From the NCBI RefSeq assembly GCF_017744045.1, contig NZ_JAGHRD010000018.1: DNA of 64,000 nucleotides. One strand, 5' to 3'. A program made the translations under genes and the position numbers. Under the pieces are notes generated by a model. The model did not search any database and was not told the DNA's origin. It saw only the letters and a program-made list of their open reading frames with translations. The stretch comes from Pelagimonas sp017744045. Lineage in GTDB: Bacteria > Pseudomonadota > Alphaproteobacteria > Rhodobacterales > Rhodobacteraceae. Positions 1 to 7,386 of the stretch are shown here, piece after piece (position 1 is the stretch's first letter; each line of letters opens with the position of its first letter).

Positions 1-24
1 AACTTCAGTTCCAGATCGTTTTTC

Positions 25-1185
25 CTATAGCGTGACCCAAGCGCGTTTTTGCGACGACTCCATACAGGCATCGACCATCTGGGCAATGTGATGCCCGCTT
101 TCGAATGTTGGCCACATGGGCTGTCCTGACGTGATGGATTTTATCACCTCTGCCACCTCGATGATCTTCATCTCATTATAGCCAAGCGCAAAATTGGGCA
201 GCGGCAGAAAGGCGGCAAAGGTCGCGTTTTCTGGCCCGACATCTATGTCGCGGAATCCCTGACGGCCCTGCGCATCCTCCATCGCGTAGAACCGCAGCCG
301 GTTCACCTGATCGTAGTCATAGATCAGCCCGCCTTTGGTCCCGTAAATCTCATAGCTCTGTTGAAATTTGCGACCCGTCGCGGTACGGCTGAAATCAACG
401 ATCCCGCGCGCGCCATTTTCAAAACGACACATCAGATGGGTGCCATCTGGGTTGCTCACTTGGCCCCATTCGGTGACCTCCGCATCACTGGCGCTGTCGC
501 CGTATCCCAGCCCGTCAATTTTCGGGCGCTGCTTGGTCACGACAAAGTTCTCTGCGATCAACTCGCTGACCCGCCCGACCAGAAACTCCATAAAGCTGAA
601 CACATGGCTGCCGGTATCGCCAACAATGCCCGTCGGGGCCAAATCCCCATCCGCGCGCCACATATAAGGGGCCATCGGATCGGCATAGATGTCGATATGC
701 TGGCAGCCCTTGAACATGGTGATTTCACCCAAGGCCCCGCTATCGATCAGCTCCTTGGCGCGGTCATGGGCCGGGTTGCGGGGAAAGGCATGACCAACAC
801 GGGTGATCACCCCTTTTTCGCGGGCAATATCGGCCAGTTCGCGCGCCTGTGCCGCCGTATCGGCCAACGGCTTTTCGCAGTACACATGCTTGCCCGCCAA
901 AAGCGCCGCCTTGGCGACCTCGTAATGCAGGTTATCGGGCAGGCAAATATCGATCAGATCAATCTCTGGATCAGTTACGACCTTGCGCCAACCCTGTTCA
1001 ATCCGTGCCCCCGGGGCGCGAAAGGCCAGATCTTTGGCCGCCTCTGGATTGGCTTCGACCAGCGCAGTGACACGGGCGGTGCCCTGCCCGGTGCCAAAGA
1101 AATGCTGAAAACTCTGGTAAGCCATGGTATGAACCCGGCCCATCCAGCCCGAGGCCCCCAAAACGGCAACGTTAACTGTGGTCAT
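25..1185 (-). CDS. Gfo/Idh/MocA family NAD(P)-dependent oxidoreductase
   Basis: Probable cytoplasmic sugar or polyol dehydrogenase of 386 residues, the usual family length. The N-terminus shows a dinucleotide-binding fold (VAVLGASGWMG, residues 6-16), and the family CEKP motif follows GKHVY near residue 100; its lysine is normally catalytic. The start ATG overlaps the stop of the upstream flavoprotein gene by four bases (ATGA) and is preceded by AGGAG, so the two genes are translationally coupled. The pairing suggests two successive oxidations of one substrate, which cannot be identified from sequence. Two other family members lie in the window, one of them broken. Confidence 0.9.
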   Translation of the reverse strand: MTTVNVAVLGASGWMGRVHTMAYQSFQHFFGTGQGTARVTALVEANPEAAKDLAFRAPGARIEQGWRKVVTDPEIDLIDICLPDNLHYEVAKAALLAGKHVYCEKPLADTAAQARELADIAREKGVITRVGHAFPRNPAHDRAKELIDSGALGEITMFKGCQHIDIYADPMAPYMWRADGDLAPTGIVGDTGSHVFSFMEFLVGRVSELIAENFVVTKQRPKIDGLGYGDSASDAEVTEWGQVSNPDGTHLMCRFENGARGIVDFSRTATGRKFQQSYEIYGTKGGLIYDYDQVNRLRFYAMEDAQGRQGFRDIDVGPENATFAAFLPLPNFALGYNEMKIIEVAEVIKSITSGQPMWPTFESGHHIAQMVDACMESSQKRAWVTL

Positions 1186-3338
1186 GATGTGCTCTCCTGC
1201 CCGTCAATGGGTTTGCTTTCAGGCCCTTTTTCAGACCCTTTTTCCGGCGCACTGACCGGGCTGTTCAGATCAAAAATGGTGCCCAGCAACCAATCCGGCC
1301 AATCGCGTTCAAAAAACGCCTTGGCGCTGTGGTCAAAGTCTCGATTGGGGCGGGTGGCAACGCGAATTTCGCCATCTTGCAGCCAGACCCGGATTTGCTC
1401 ACGCTGGTCTTTGGCGCGCTCCTTGCGATAGCGCAATGCCTCCAACTCCCCGGTTTTGGTGGTCACCTGACCTGTGCCATCCGGGTCAAGAATGGCGCGG
1501 GCCCCACGGCTGCCCCCGCCTTGGCGGATATAGAAATCCAACGCGGCCAAGACCGCTTCGGACGCCAGCGCCATTTGCTGCCATTGCAAGGCGCGTGCCA
1601 TCTCGCCCTCGCGCGCAAATCCGACACCATGCGTTGCAATCTCGCGGTTCAGCGCGCGGGCCTGGTCATGGGCTTGCGACACGATTTCAGCGCGGCACAA
1701 GATCCCGGCTGTATCGCTCATCCGCGCCTGCACAGCGCCGCGAATATCCGCTGCGCTCACCGGGCTGTTATCGCGCAACACCTGTCGCAGCCCCGCCAAA
1801 GCACCCTCCAGTTCCGGCCCCGGCGCATCGCAAACCGGACCGGTCCCAATTGCCCCGATATGTTCGGCAACACGGGTGCCAAAGACCTGCCCGGCATTCA
1901 GCGCAGACCCACCCGGCCGTGTCACCCCATGGGTGCCCGCCGCCTCGCCCACCGCATAAAGGCCCGGCACGGTGCTGCGCCCCCAGCTATCCACGGCGAT
2001 ACCGCCATTCATATGCTGGTTGTTCACCGCAAATTCGAGCGGCTCCTTGGCAATGTCGATCTTGTAACGGCGATACAATTCGATCGAGAGCGGGTTCATG
2101 TGCCGCAACCGATCAATCGGCAAAACCTGATCCGCTCCAGCCGTGCGCAGGTATAGGCTGACATCCTCATCCAACCGCCCCAGATCAAAGGGCTGATCCC
2201 CCTCCACCGGCAATGGGTTACGGTTGAAATCCATGAACACCCGCCGCCCCTGCGCGCATTCCTGATGAATCGCCAGATCCACAAGGCTCGAGCCAAAATC
2301 AGACATCCGCGTCGCATGAAACGGCCATTGATACCCTTTGCGAAACAGGTTTGAGGCCAGTTCCTGGGTGCTGCGATAATACCCGTCCAGAAAGTGATGT
2401 TCCCGCCCCTCACTGTCGACGGAATACACATGTGGCATGGCCTGCATATAGGTGCCCGACAGGTTCCAGGGGAAACCTTCGCGCCGGGTGCCAATACCAA
2501 ACTGGCTTTCGGTGAGATTGACCAGATCAACCCCCGCCTCAAGCGCAAGGCCAAGCGAGCCAAAGCAGCCATTGGGAAAGACGCTGTCACGGTAAAGCTC
2601 ACCGGGGCCGCCCGCCGCCAGAACCAGCGCGCGGCATTGGAAATAGACCAATCCAAGCGGGTTCGTTTCGCTGCGCAGCTTGCTTTGCATGGCCAGGATA
2701 CCCGCCACCTGCCCGGCCGCTTTCACCACGCGAACGGCAGTGGTTTGATTGTAGAACGGAATGCCCAGTCGCAGCGCCTCTTGCGCAAGCACTTTGACCA
2801 TCAATCGCGAGGTGCGCGGGCCACAGCTTGTCGCGCGCCCGGCTTCGTCATGATCGGTTTTATACCGCAGCACGCCGCCAAACGGGTCTTGTGGCAGGGG
2901 CAGCCCAAGAAATTGCAGGCTTGCCATGGCGCGGGGCGACCCCACGGCCTCGATATAGGCGGTGTCGCTATCCATCGCGCCCCCGGCCTGAAGCGCGCGC
3001 GCCATGGCCTGAAAATTGTCGCCCTGATCCGCAGTGTTAGCCGTATGCAAGGTCTGTTTGTCAGAGCCCGAACAGGCCGAGGTGCCGCCCCACGCGCTTT
3101 GACTGATCAGGATCACCTCCTGCCCGCGCCGTTTAAGTTCGACAGCCGCCCGCAAGCCTGCCGCCCCGCTCCCGACCACCACAGTGCCGGTCTGAACATG
3201 CCCGATCTCTTGCCCATTCACAGCCAACATTTCCGCAATTTCCAGAGCCGGGGGCAGCTTGGGCATGGTGACATCGGTCAGATCATCCAGAATGTTTTGA
3301 GGAATCAACGTGCCCGTCTCCTGTTGTCGAAATGGCAT
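1182..3338 (-). CDS. FAD-dependent oxidoreductase of the fumarate reductase/succinate dehydrogenase flavoprotein type
   Basis: A protein of about 718 residues. An FAD-binding Rossmann motif, VVVGSGAAGLRAA, lies at about residues 53-65. The family C-terminal FAD segment (GLYAVGEAAGTHGVTRPGGSALNAG) is near residue 500. The family includes fumarate reductase, L-aspartate oxidase and ketosteroid dehydrogenases; no signal peptide, membrane anchor or iron-sulfur partner is seen, so a soluble dehydrogenase is likely. The ATG at 3338 was chosen because the longer reading frame would run back through a perfect palindrome at 3353-3366 that looks like an operator. First gene of an operon with the downstream Gfo/Idh oxidoreductase. 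The substrate is unknown. Confidence 0.85.
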   Translation of the reverse strand: MPFRQQETGTLIPQNILDDLTDVTMPKLPPALEIAEMLAVNGQEIGHVQTGTVVVGSGAAGLRAAVELKRRGQEVILISQSAWGGTSACSGSDKQTLHTANTADQGDNFQAMARALQAGGAMDSDTAYIEAVGSPRAMASLQFLGLPLPQDPFGGVLRYKTDHDEAGRATSCGPRTSRLMVKVLAQEALRLGIPFYNQTTAVRVVKAAGQVAGILAMQSKLRSETNPLGLVYFQCRALVLAAGGPGELYRDSVFPNGCFGSLGLALEAGVDLVNLTESQFGIGTRREGFPWNLSGTYMQAMPHVYSVDSEGREHHFLDGYYRSTQELASNLFRKGYQWPFHATRMSDFGSSLVDLAIHQECAQGRRVFMDFNRNPLPVEGDQPFDLGRLDEDVSLYLRTAGADQVLPIDRLRHMNPLSIELYRRYKIDIAKEPLEFAVNNQHMNGGIAVDSWGRSTVPGLYAVGEAAGTHGVTRPGGSALNAGQVFGTRVAEHIGAIGTGPVCDAPGPELEGALAGLRQVLRDNSPVSAADIRGAVQARMSDTAGILCRAEIVSQAHDQARALNREIATHGVGFAREGEMARALQWQQMALASEAVLAALDFYIRQGGGSRGARAILDPDGTGQVTTKTGELEALRYRKERAKDQREQIRVWLQDGEIRVATRPNRDFDHSAKAFFERDWPDWLLGTIFDLNSPVSAPEKGSEKGPESKPIDGQESTS

Positions 3339-3352
3339 GAGCACTTGCTTAA

Positions 3353-3390
3353 TTGGAACGTTCCAAAAATTCAAGACAGGAATTTTCCAA
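3353..3390 (-). promoter_or_regulatory. Tandem palindromic operator upstream of the flavoprotein operon
   Basis: A perfect 14-base palindrome, TTGGAACGTTCCAA, lies at 3353-3366, 15 bases before the flavoprotein ATG. A second, imperfect copy (GGAATTTTCCAA, 3379-3390) matches it at 10 of 14 positions and is centred 24 bases further upstream. A palindrome with central CG is typical of LacI-family operators. The only LacI-type sequence nearby is the broken fragment at 4114-4366, so the cognate repressor may have been lost locally. Site identity is inference. Confidence 0.6.
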
Positions 3391-3473
3391 GACCGGCTTT
3401 CCCCTGCGCTCATACGCCTGAACGGGTGTCCTGAATCCCATCCAACTGCTGCTAACTTGTCCGAAATACCCGT

Positions 3474-3498
3474 TTGGTATATATATTCGTATATCCAA
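3474..3498 (+). promoter_or_regulatory. Imperfect palindrome in the toxin-antitoxin promoter
   Basis: A 25-base AT-rich imperfect palindrome begins TTGGTATATA and ends TATATCCAA, just before the antitoxin ribosome-binding site (GGAG, 3501-3504). Its place over the probable -10 region fits autoregulation by the antitoxin or the antitoxin-toxin complex, as is usual for such modules. Confidence 0.5.
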
Positions 3499-3511
3499 CC
3501 GGAGCGCGCAG

Positions 3512-3736
3512 ATGATCGAAGCCAAAATCAGAAAGGTCGGCAATTCCGCCGTGATGACTCTCAGCACCGAAATGCTGACCATGCTGGACGCCAAAGAGGG
3601 CGACACGTTGTTTGTCGTGCGCACCGATGATGGCGGGTTGAAGATCATGACCGAAGACCCGGACCTCCAAGCGGCCCTTGCCGCCGCAGAGGAGGTCATG
3701 GATGAAAATCGCGACCTGTTGCAGGCACTTGCATGA
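3512..3736 (+). CDS. AbrB/MazE/SpoVT-type antitoxin
   Basis: A 74-residue protein with an N-terminal swapped-hairpin AbrB domain: IRKVGNSAVMTLSTEML (about residues 6-22) followed by AKEGDTLFVV. This domain normally binds DNA as a dimer and represses its own operon. The acidic C-terminal tail (about residues 48-74) is the probable toxin-binding region. The ATG follows GGAG at seven bases. The stop overlaps the start of the Doc toxin gene by four bases, so synthesis is coupled. Doc is classically paired with a Phd antitoxin, so the AbrB partner is noteworthy. Confidence 0.85.
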   Translation: MIEAKIRKVGNSAVMTLSTEMLTMLDAKEGDTLFVVRTDDGGLKIMTEDPDLQAALAAAEEVMDENRDLLQALA

Positions 3737-4128
3737 CCCAATGGGTTTGGGTGCCCTTAAAAGCACTGCACGTTATTCATGACCGCCAGATTTCGCGTCA
3801 CGGTGGCGGCACCGGCCTTCGCGACATCGCCTTATTGGAAATGGGCTGTGCGCGCGCCTTGAATCTCGCAGGCTACGGCACGCCGGACAAGTTCGAGATT
3901 GCCGCCGCCTATGCTTTCGGCCTGGCCAAGGCGCATGCCTTTGTCGATGGCAACAAGCGCACCGCCTTTGTTGCGGCTTTCACCTTTCTGCGCCTGAACG
4001 GCACCGCCATCCGCCCGGACCCGATCAAAGGTGTCCAGATGATGGAGGACCTTGCCTCGGGCGCTGTGACCGAGGCTGAATTTGCCGATTGGCTACGGGA
4101 ATTGGCCAAGCCTTCAGCGCAGGAATAA
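3733..4128 (+). CDS. doc: Doc (death on curing) Fic-fold toxin
   Basis: A 131-residue Fic/Doc-fold protein with the active-site motif HAFVDGNKRT at residues 68-77. Doc toxins have lysine where AMP-transferring Fic enzymes have glycine (NKR rather than NGR), and they phosphorylate elongation factor Tu, halting translation. The motif here is the Doc type. Length matches known Doc proteins. It follows the AbrB-type antitoxin with a four-base overlap and probably acts as a plasmid-maintenance cassette next to the replication region. The gene end overlaps the remains of a LacI gene on the other strand, so its downstream edge lies at a rearrangement breakpoint. Confidence 0.88.
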   Translation: MTQWVWVPLKALHVIHDRQISRHGGGTGLRDIALLEMGCARALNLAGYGTPDKFEIAAAYAFGLAKAHAFVDGNKRTAFVAAFTFLRLNGTAIRPDPIKGVQMMEDLASGAVTEAEFADWLRELAKPSAQE

Positions 4129-4366
4129 GCCCTGTCTCACACCCACGGCCACATCGTCATTGTAACAAAAGAAAGCCGTCGGCAGCGTGTCCTTGATGAA
4201 CAACCGCTCGACCGCGGCGCGCCCGCCCTCATTGCTGCCGCCGCTTTCCACCTGCCAAGGGATAATCCGGCCCGACGCCTCATTCAATCCCTGCAGATAG
4301 CCCTGGTATCGCAGATCCGAGACGGGGTCAGTTTGATCAGAGCCGGTATAGGCGATCTTGCGATGC
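4114..4366 (-). pseudogene. LacI-family transcriptional regulator, internal fragment
   Basis: Read on the minus strand, this stretch encodes HRKIAYTGS, RYQGYLQGLNEA, GRAAVERLF and PTAFFCYNDDVAVGV. These are ordered blocks of the LacI ligand-binding domain. The helix-turn-helix part, the first half of the sensor domain and the true C-terminus are missing, leaving about 80 codons. Similarity begins abruptly near 4366, where a truncated isomerase gene starts on the other strand, and ends near 4140, next to the toxin gene. It is probably the remnant of the local regulator of the damaged sugar operon and possibly of the flavoprotein operon. Confidence 0.75.
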
Positions 4367-4747
4367 CTTGATTACCTTGACAATCTCGACATCTATCGCG
4401 ACCGGATCAAGATGTTCCATGTCAAAGATGCTGAATTTAGCCCAACCGGTCGCCAGGGTGTCTATTCCGGCTATCAGCCTTGGGTAAACCGCGCTGGCCG
4501 CTTCCGCAGCCTTGGCGATGGGCAGGTCGATTTCTCAGCCATCTTTGCCAAATTCGCCGCGATGGATTTTGACGGCTGGGCCGTGGTGGAATGGGAATGC
4601 TGCCTGAAACACCCCGAAGACGGGGCCCGCGAAGGCGCGCAATTCGTGCGGGATCATATCATTCGCGTCACCGAAACCGCCTTTGACGATTTCGCCGGTG
4701 GCGGCACCGATGAGGCCGCCAATCGCAAAATGCTGGGGATCGGATAG
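4367..4747 (+). pseudogene. Sugar phosphate isomerase/epimerase (xylose-isomerase-like TIM barrel), C-terminal fragment
   Basis: The frame encodes DYLDNLDIYRDRIKMFHVKDAEF followed by GRFRSLGDGQVDF and DFDGWAVVEWECC, the last third of an AP-endonuclease-2-type TIM-barrel isomerase. Family members are about 330-350 residues, so over 200 residues are missing. The only upstream start is a TTG at 4358, inside the LacI fragment, without a ribosome-binding site. The fragment ends one base-triplet short of the ATG of the next broken gene, as in an intact operon. Probably non-functional. Confidence 0.75.
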
Positions 4748-5601
4748 ATGAGCGAGACAATCAAACTGGGCATGGTCGGCGGCGGCAATGATGCCTTTAT
4801 CGGCGCGGTCCACCGCATCGCCGCACGGCTGGATGGGCAATATACGCTTGTCGCGGGCGCGCTGTCGTCGACACCGGAAAAATCCCGCGCCTCTGGGCAG
4901 GCTTTGGGTCTGGATCGCATCTATGACGATTACACCGCCATGGCCGAGGCTGAAGCCGCCCGCGCCGACGGCATTGACGCGGTGGCCATCGTCACGCCCA
5001 ATCACATGCATTTCCCGGTCGCCAAGGCGTTTTTGGAACAGGGCATTCATGTCATCTGCGACAAGCCGATGACCTCAACTCTTGAGGATGCCCATGCGCT
5101 GTTAGAGGTGGCCGAGCGCGCGGATGCGCTGTTTGTCCTGACCCACAATTACACCGGCTACCCGATGGTTCGGCAGGCGCGCGATATGGTGGCGCGCGCG
5201 GGATGCTCTGGTGTTCCCAGGTTGCGCCGAGCAATGAAAACGCCCTGCGCCTGCGGGTTTACGGCGAAAAAGGCGGTCTGGAATGGGCACAGGAAGACCC
5301 GAATTATCTCTGGCACACCCCCTTTGGTGAACCCAAACGCCTGTTGACCCGCAATGGGGCCGGGGCCGACCCCGGCAATACCCGCCTCTCACGCATTCCC
5401 CCCGGCCATCCCGAAGGTTATCTGGAAGGGTTCGCCAATATCTATGCCGAAGCCGCCCTTGCGATCCGCGCCTTCAAGGCCAACACCCCCCTGCCCCCGG
5501 ACATTCATTTCCCAACGGTGCAGGAAGGGTTGTCAGGGATGCAATTCATCGCCGCCTGCGTCGACTCAGCCGCGCAAAATGGCAATTGGGTGTCTCTATA
5601 A
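4748..5601 (+). pseudogene. Gfo/Idh/MocA oxidoreductase with internal deletion and frameshift
   Basis: The first 152 codons encode a normal N-terminal half: LGMVGGGNDAF, TPNHMHFPVAKAFLEQG, CDKPMTSTLEDA and HNYTGYPMVRQARDM. From about 5203 a different frame encodes the C-terminal part (MLWCSQVAPSNENALRLRVYGEKGG to the stop at 5601). Intact homologues have roughly 100 more residues between these blocks. The join lies in the repetitive stretch GGCGCGCGCGGGATG near 5189-5205, so a deletion between short GC repeats is likely. No single frame spans the gene and the central substrate domain is lost. Confidence 0.8.
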
Positions 5602-5653
5602 CACCAGAAAACGCCGATTTTTCGCTGACCAGCGGACCAAAGGCGCATCCATC

Positions 5654-5756
5654 TAAAGCGTTTCGAGAAATAGTTGAGACAAACGGATCGCAAATGGCCT
5701 GAGAACGCGAAGCGTGGCAAGGTATTTGCGATTCCACGTTTTCTCGAAACGCTATA
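5654..5756. repeat. Composite inverted repeat of about 100 bases (possible MITE-like element)
   Basis: Outer arms AGCGTTTCGAGAAA (5657-5670) and TTTCTCGAAACGCT (5740-5753) are perfect complements. Inner arms ATCGCAAAT (5687-5695) and ATTTGCGAT (5724-5732) are also perfect, so the segment can fold into a long cruciform or RNA hairpin. It lies between the broken oxidoreductase gene and the 3' end of the rep gene. It could be a small non-autonomous repeat, a terminator for rep, or part of the replicon. No coding potential is seen. Confidence 0.6.
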
Positions 5757-5778
5757 GGGTGCGCCTTTTCACATCAGC

Positions 5779-6822
5779 TCACAGCGGATTGCGTTCGGCA
5801 AAACTGCGAAAGAACGCCAGATAGGCTTTGTCCGGGTCGCGCGGGGCCTCTTTGTCTTTCGCCCAAGCCCGCCATTCGGATTCCACATGGTAGATGTCAT
5901 AGCCGGGAAAGCGCAGCTTGGCCGTTTCATAGGTCTGCGTCAGCAATGCCCCCCCTGCCCTGTCCAACCAGGCTGGCCTTGGCTTGGCATCGCTGCCAAC
6001 CTGCGCCTGTTCAACCACAGCCTCGACCCGGCCCTCCATACGGGCCTTGCGCCCGACCTTGGAATATTCCAGCTCACGATCCGCCGCGGACTGCCCAGCC
6101 GCCGATTTACGATGCCATTCCAGCACCACGCCAGCCACCCGCCGCCCCTCTTTGTAAGGCGTAATAGAGACTAAATAGTCCGAAAGCGCGTTCACCTCTT
6201 CCACCGCCGGTTTCAGCGCCCGCAGCTGCAGATTAGACCAGGTTGTCAGCTTGCCCTTGGGCACGCCCAGAATGCCGCGCAGCTCTTCCAGGGTGAATTT
6301 CTCTGACGATTTGAACCGCAGATTTCCGCGCTTTTGCACCATCTCATAGAGGGTCAGCGCATATTTTGACGATAGCGCAAACATGACCTCTTTTTGCAGC
6401 CGGGCAAACACGGTCGAGTTCTTGATGATCTTGCGCAGCGCGCGCGGGATTTCGTAATAGAGCATCCCATCCGGTTGCTCGAGCTCGATATTCCCGCCCA
6501 ACAGCTGCACACGTTCAATCGCCGGCTCACCATCTTTCAGCACCGACACTTTGACGATGGCCCGCATCAACCGTTCCACAGACTCGCCAATGCGGTCGTT
6601 GGAGTTGTGACTGCCACGCAGCGTCGCCTTGGACACGTGATGCACAACCGGCTTGTCGATATCTTCCCAGGCATGTTCCAGCATCAGGTTGTAGATGCGC
6701 CGATCATTCAATGTCAGCGGCGTCACCTCGACCAGATCGACCAATTCACCGGGTTTGATCAGCGAGTCTGCATTTGGTTTTGCATCCAGGCTGGTATAGG
6801 GTTTCTTTAGCTCTTCCGCCAT
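5779..6822 (-). CDS. Plasmid replication initiator, Rep_3 superfamily (RepB type)
   Basis: A 347-residue initiator. The central part shows the tandem winged-helix pattern of Rep_3 proteins: TPLTLNDRRIYNLMLEHAW (about residues 35-53), SSKYALTLYEMVQKRGN (about 150-166), then FTLEELRGILGVPKG. Such proteins bind iterons as monomers to open the origin and repress their own promoter as dimers. The gene is divergent from parAB, with the AT-rich iteron region between, an arrangement known for roseobacter RepB-type plasmids. Half-iterons in inverted orientation lie just upstream of the start. The C-terminal third is less conserved and has no recognised motif. The window therefore comes from an extrachromosomal replicon. 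Confidence 0.9.
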   Translation of the reverse strand: MAEELKKPYTSLDAKPNADSLIKPGELVDLVEVTPLTLNDRRIYNLMLEHAWEDIDKPVVHHVSKATLRGSHNSNDRIGESVERLMRAIVKVSVLKDGEPAIERVQLLGGNIELEQPDGMLYYEIPRALRKIIKNSTVFARLQKEVMFALSSKYALTLYEMVQKRGNLRFKSSEKFTLEELRGILGVPKGKLTTWSNLQLRALKPAVEEVNALSDYLVSITPYKEGRRVAGVVLEWHRKSAAGQSAADRELEYSKVGRKARMEGRVEAVVEQAQVGSDAKPRPAWLDRAGGALLTQTYETAKLRFPGYDIYHVESEWRAWAKDKEAPRDPDKAYLAFFRSFAERNPL

Positions 6823-6844
6823 TGTCTACTGCTTACGCCAAAAT

Positions 6845-6871
6845 CTTACTTTTTGTTTTTTTCAGTGTAAG
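6845..6871. promoter_or_regulatory. Inverted half-iterons at the rep promoter
   Basis: CTTAC at 6845-6849 and GTAAG at 6867-6871 form an inverted pair 22 bases apart, inside TCTTAC and GTAAGA arms, some 25-50 bases before the rep ATG. They share the GTAAG core of the direct iterons. Inverted iteron halves are the usual binding site of Rep dimers for autorepression; this role is inferred. Confidence 0.55.
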
Positions 6872-7035
6872 AAAAATTCAGAACCGGGTCAATCTTGGAC
6901 AGCGCGACCTGCGCCCGGTCGCCGGCCCCATCCCAAAAAGTAGTTTTTAACCGCCCCTGATTTTGCCAAATCTCAGCTGCTTCCTGCGCCAAGAGAATCA
7001 AAACAAAGGGAAAAACAGGCTCTATTCCGCCCCCA

Positions 7036-7116
7036 TCCGAATCGTAAGCTTTGCCCACCCGAAACGTAAGTTTTGGCATCCCAATCCGTAAGCTTTCGCA
7101 TCCGATATGTAAGAGA
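7036..7116 (+). repeat. Four direct iterons with 21-22 base spacing
   Basis: The core GTAAG recurs at 7044-7048, 7066-7070, 7088-7092 and 7109-7113. The spacings of 22, 22 and 21 bases equal two helical turns. The first three copies extend to a CG(A/T)..CGTAAG(C/T)TTT pattern; the fourth is degenerate after the core. Helically phased repeats beside a Rep_3 gene are typical binding sites for the initiator. Confidence 0.8.
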
Positions 7117-7296
7117 TAGAGCAATTTTTATTTCTAAAACAAATATTTAGCGGCGCAGAACACTAGAACAAAAAGAATCTGAACTAGGGTTTTCCCCTCT
7201 TTTCACCCCAGACTGCCACGACAAACCACCCTTTTCCCAGAAAACACCGAATCAATCCGACTCACTTCTTGCGAAAGCAGGAAAGTTTTGAAAAAA

Positions 7297-7305
7297 TAAT
7301 CCACA
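7297..7305 (+). promoter_or_regulatory. Putative DnaA box
   Basis: TAATCCACA differs from the consensus TTATCCACA at one position. It lies about 190 bases from the iterons, next to an AT-rich tract. Host DnaA commonly helps open iteron origins. A single near-match of nine bases is weak evidence alone. Confidence 0.4.
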
Positions 7306-7309
7306 GAAA

Positions 7310-7356
7310 CCGAGTTTTGGTTTTTCGCCACTTTCACGAAAAAAATCAAAACTCGG
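7310..7356. repeat. Inverted repeat upstream of parA (candidate parS or parA operator)
   Basis: CCGAGTTTTG (7310-7319) and CAAAACTCGG (7347-7356) are perfect complements. The match extends inward with one mismatch and a two-base bulge through T-rich and A-rich tracts to about 18 bases per arm. It ends 30 bases before the parA ATG. Partition loci carry their centromere or autoregulatory operator here. It does not resemble the common chromosomal parS palindrome. Confidence 0.5.
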
Positions 7357-7386
7357 CCAAGAGCACAGAACAAAGTACGAGGCACC

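Larger units (their letters stand above)
6823..7386. other. Origin region between rep and parA
   Basis: A 564-base non-coding stretch, visibly more AT-rich than its surroundings. In order it holds an inverted half-iteron pair over the rep promoter, four direct iterons, an AT-rich tract (about 7120-7180), a near-consensus DnaA box and a long inverted repeat before parA. This is the expected content of an iteron-type replication origin plus partition control. The exact origin is inferred, not shown. Confidence 0.75.

Noticed and set aside
361..1431. Long open frame on the plus strand opposite the Gfo/Idh oxidoreductase
   Set aside because: Wholly antisense to a convincing dehydrogenase gene, with no recognisable domain and composition typical of a GC-rich shadow frame.
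2394..3434. Open frame of 346 codons opposite the flavoprotein
   Set aside because: Antisense to the FAD-binding domain; low-complexity basic translation without known motifs.
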